Shown: positions 61,382-64,000 of the stretch, one piece after another
Layout of the letters: each line of letters opens with the position of its first letter
Position numbering within the stretch: position 1 is the first letter of the stretch
NCBI GenBank assembly: GCA_019055375.1
Contig: JAHQIW010000264.1
Coordinates: 62,001 to 126,000 of the forward strand
Reading direction: 5' to 3'
DNA: 64,000 nt
Origin: Parelaphostrongylus tenuis
Taxonomy: Eukaryota > Nematoda > Chromadorea > Rhabditida > Metastrongylidae
Made by a program: the position numbers and the translations under genes
Notes under the pieces: generated by a model
Database searches by the model: none
The model's input: only the letters and a program-made list of their open reading frames with translations
Told to the model about the DNA's origin: nothing

Positions 61382-63164
61382 CTAAAATTCAGTGATTTTG
61401 ATTTTCGCTGTTGCATGTTGACTTTACAAGCTTTTCACTACATCCTTGCAGGCACTGAGTATTAACATATAGCTCGAGTTATGTCTCAACTTGAGGCAAC
61501 CACACTCAAGTGTGATCTTTTGAAAATTGCACATTTTTTTATGAACTAGAAACAAATTTTACATTTCGGTCTCGCACAACTGCTGAGAGTAGAAAGAGGA
61601 GAAGTTGTTAGAGATATTTTTCGCGGCAGTCGAAGAGTTTCGCTAACACGAAAAATTTACGAATGAGATCAGTGAGATGGGATTTCATAGCTCAGCACTT
61701 GTCATCTTCTATACAGCGTCGGTAAAACAGTGCATGGCTGAGTGTTATGTCTGCGAGAGCACCATTCAAACTGTGAAGCATCCAGCAGTCAAACTTCACT
61801 GACTAACTACTTTTCTCCAGTTGACCCCTAGGCATCATATACTTGTAAATAGATCATATGCAAGACTAAACAGCCGAGAGGGAGAGAATTGTCAAAAATA
61901 AAAAATGTGTTTGATCTATTTGCGCAGAGTGAAAATGTGATTATATCAAAATTTTATTGCGCGAATGTCCAGTATTTCTAGCAATTGATGAGTTTTCTCG
62001 TATCCATCTTTCTAAACAAGTGTTTGAGCGTTCGGCGTTTTGTATCGACTGACGCCTAAGGGCTTCCCTTTTGCGCAAATGTCGGAGAATACTGAAGGAA
62101 TCGAATTTATTTGATCTTGAAGATAGCACGACTAAACCATTACCAAGCGATTACAAGAGGGTTTTGAGCAAAAAGCCAAGATCCTTCTTTTCGATATCTT
62201 TGGAATAACCTGCATCAAGGACCATTTAACCAAATATAACAAATTAATCTCGAAAGATATGCACAGAGAACAAGATTATAAAGTGTGCAATGATTTTTCA
62301 ACATGGGCTAAACCGTAACATATTTTGCTGCAGAAGAATCATCAAGTATTTTTATATTCGACTGTATTTCAAGACCTCGTTGATAACAACGTAATCTGAT
62401 AGCAAATTTTGAGCCTCCTATGAGATCTGTTAAATCACTTGCAATGTCTATACCGTGCAATTGATAAAGCTGAAAAGCCGAAACATGCGTCTACCACTTT
62501 TTAAGTGCCATAACAGATTTAATGAAAGGTTCATAATGCGCCATCAGATTATATTTTTTGAGTGCGGTCTTAGAAACCAGTCGAATATAAAGGGTTTATA
62601 AAACTTGCCAGTCATGAGCATTCGAGTGCTGATCACTACACTGTCGGGGTTCTTCTCACTGCACATGTAGTGATATGTTATCTCTGCAGTGATGAGTGAA
62701 ATTCTCACATTACGCGCACTGTAGCATCTTCGTCGTCGAAACCAATATGTGTGGGGATATATCCTTTTATAAGGGATTGACTCAGACGAAATTCTTCGAG
62801 ATACTGATGAAGCTGAAAGGTAGGTCTAATACCGTATTAGTGCCATAACAGATCTCACGAAGGGCCCAAAATATGCTTACAGACTATATCATCGAGCAAC
62901 ATCCATTTCGTTCAACAACAGTTGAGAAGAGCACAAATTTTACCTTGCGATCTACACAGAGAAGAATTTCTAAGAATACTAACTATTACTTCTATGAGCT
63001 ACATCAACAACAGCTTTAGACTTACCAAGATGATGATCGTCGATATCGCAATATTATCTGTGTGGACATAGAAACGAGTAGACGAGGAGTTCGACATCTG
63101 TAAGACGTGCCGGCTCTTTCAGTGAGAAATAGTGTGATACACGATTCTTTTCGGTAGTAAGGAA

Positions 63165-64000
63165 GATAATGAAGCAATAACTCCTTTCGGTGTCTCGGTG
63201 GACAAAATTTTCATAGGAATGTCAGTAATCATTCAGAAGCTTCAAATCTCTGGCTAGAGCCACATGTGGCCGGTTTTCAAAAAAACCCTTTTGCAACGGT
63301 GTAAAATCCAAATAAATATTACGTTTCAAATGCTCATATTTCTCTTCGCTCATTGCTCGTCTTTGACCCAATAATCATTGATTAACGTAAGTTTCAGTGA
63401 CTCCAACGGTGTGCTTATTTTCTGAAAAGACCGTTTCTCTGCAGTGCAGCACGGAAACCAAGATTGAATTTGCATGGGCGAGCAAGTATTCTTTGCCAGT
63501 TCACAGGCCTCTGAGTGAGGCGGCTAGGTGGGCTGAAGTGATGATCGATTTATTTTCGAACATGCTTGATAGTGATTTTTTGAGCCACGTATGTGGTCTG
63601 TTATGGGCATCTTACAGCGACGGCAGGACTGATGAGACGAAGCACGTGTATCGGACTTTATAAGTTGCCCTGTAAGCGACCACATGCGTCTCTCAAAAAT
63701 CGCTATTAGGCAAATTGAAATTTGAGCGTGGTCTTACAAAAACACTCGAAACGAAGGATCGAACATATGAGCGTGTAACGAAAATCTCGTTGTAAATGTA
63801 ATCATGATGATGATTGATTTATCCGTATTCGTGAAAAAAATGGAACTATCTGAAGTCGTTTTGTAGCAGAGTCATGCGTTTTATCTGAACCTTTTCTTTC
63901 AAAGCAGAGAAACAATTTCCAGTTGAATAACATAGATCGCGCTTTCATAGGACCGGATGAGAATTGATCGATAATCACGTCAGCACCACCTAGGCGCCTC
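63165..64000. mobile_element. Family G fold-back element with a nested family B element, cut by the window end
   Basis: The left arm, with the cattcagaagcttcaaatc and gaccgtttctctgcagtgcagc motifs of family G, runs 63170-63570. A family B element (63575-63755) interrupts it, and G sequence resumes at gaacatatgagcgtgt. The right arm continues beyond the window. Confidence 0.7.

Overview
The window looks like repeat-rich nuclear DNA of a nematode, most likely a clade V strongylid (hookworm-like) worm. The reasons are short introns (56-91 nt) with TTTCAG-type acceptors, an SRX-type chemoreceptor relic, RTE-type non-LTR retrotransposon debris, mariner debris, several tRNA-derived SINE-like families and many fold-back (inverted-repeat) elements. 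The species is an inference. No long uninterrupted ORF is a real gene. The genes are split into exons of 42-552 bp, and I assembled them by reading splice sites and checking that intron phases agree.
Four gene models are well supported. (1) 7.2-9.6 kb, plus strand: a C-type lectin with one CTLD, preceded by a hydrophobic segment, a 57-bp in-frame minisatellite (19-residue repeats), two poly-cysteine runs and a short Glu-Val-Pro repeat. (2) 25.35-14.4 kb, minus strand: a ten-exon, 368-residue PHF7/G2E3-like protein (extended PHD, RING-like PHD, third PHD). Its introns are full of SINEs, fold-back elements and a palindromic mariner relic. (3) 34.7-37.7 kb, plus strand: a five-exon, 104-residue single-pass membrane protein of no family I recognise. 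Two decayed paralogues lie at 40.5-43.6 kb and about 51.7-51.9 kb, inside duplicated segments that carry their introns along, including a fossil tRNA-Met. (4) 29.0-28.4 kb, minus strand: the last two exons of an unidentified gene, with a fold-back element in its last intron.
Other gene pieces are an SRX chemoreceptor pseudogene (61.4-59.6 kb, minus) with an RTE copy just downstream, an unassigned zinc-finger-like exon near 53.2 kb, and unassigned minus-strand ORFs at 5.7-6.05, 56.4-56.66 and 56.68-56.87 kb.
Mobile DNA makes up much of the rest: an RTE copy at 46.0-48.8 kb, RTE fragments at 27.2-28.1, 45.2-45.8 and 57.5-59.5 kb, a separate RT fragment at 38.8-39.15 kb, mariner fragments at 4.8-5.1 and 24.46-25.0 kb, and at least three SINE-like families whose heads resemble tRNAs. 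There are at least four palindromic non-autonomous families (called B, C, D and G here). Gaps between listed features were read and nothing convincing was found unless stated.
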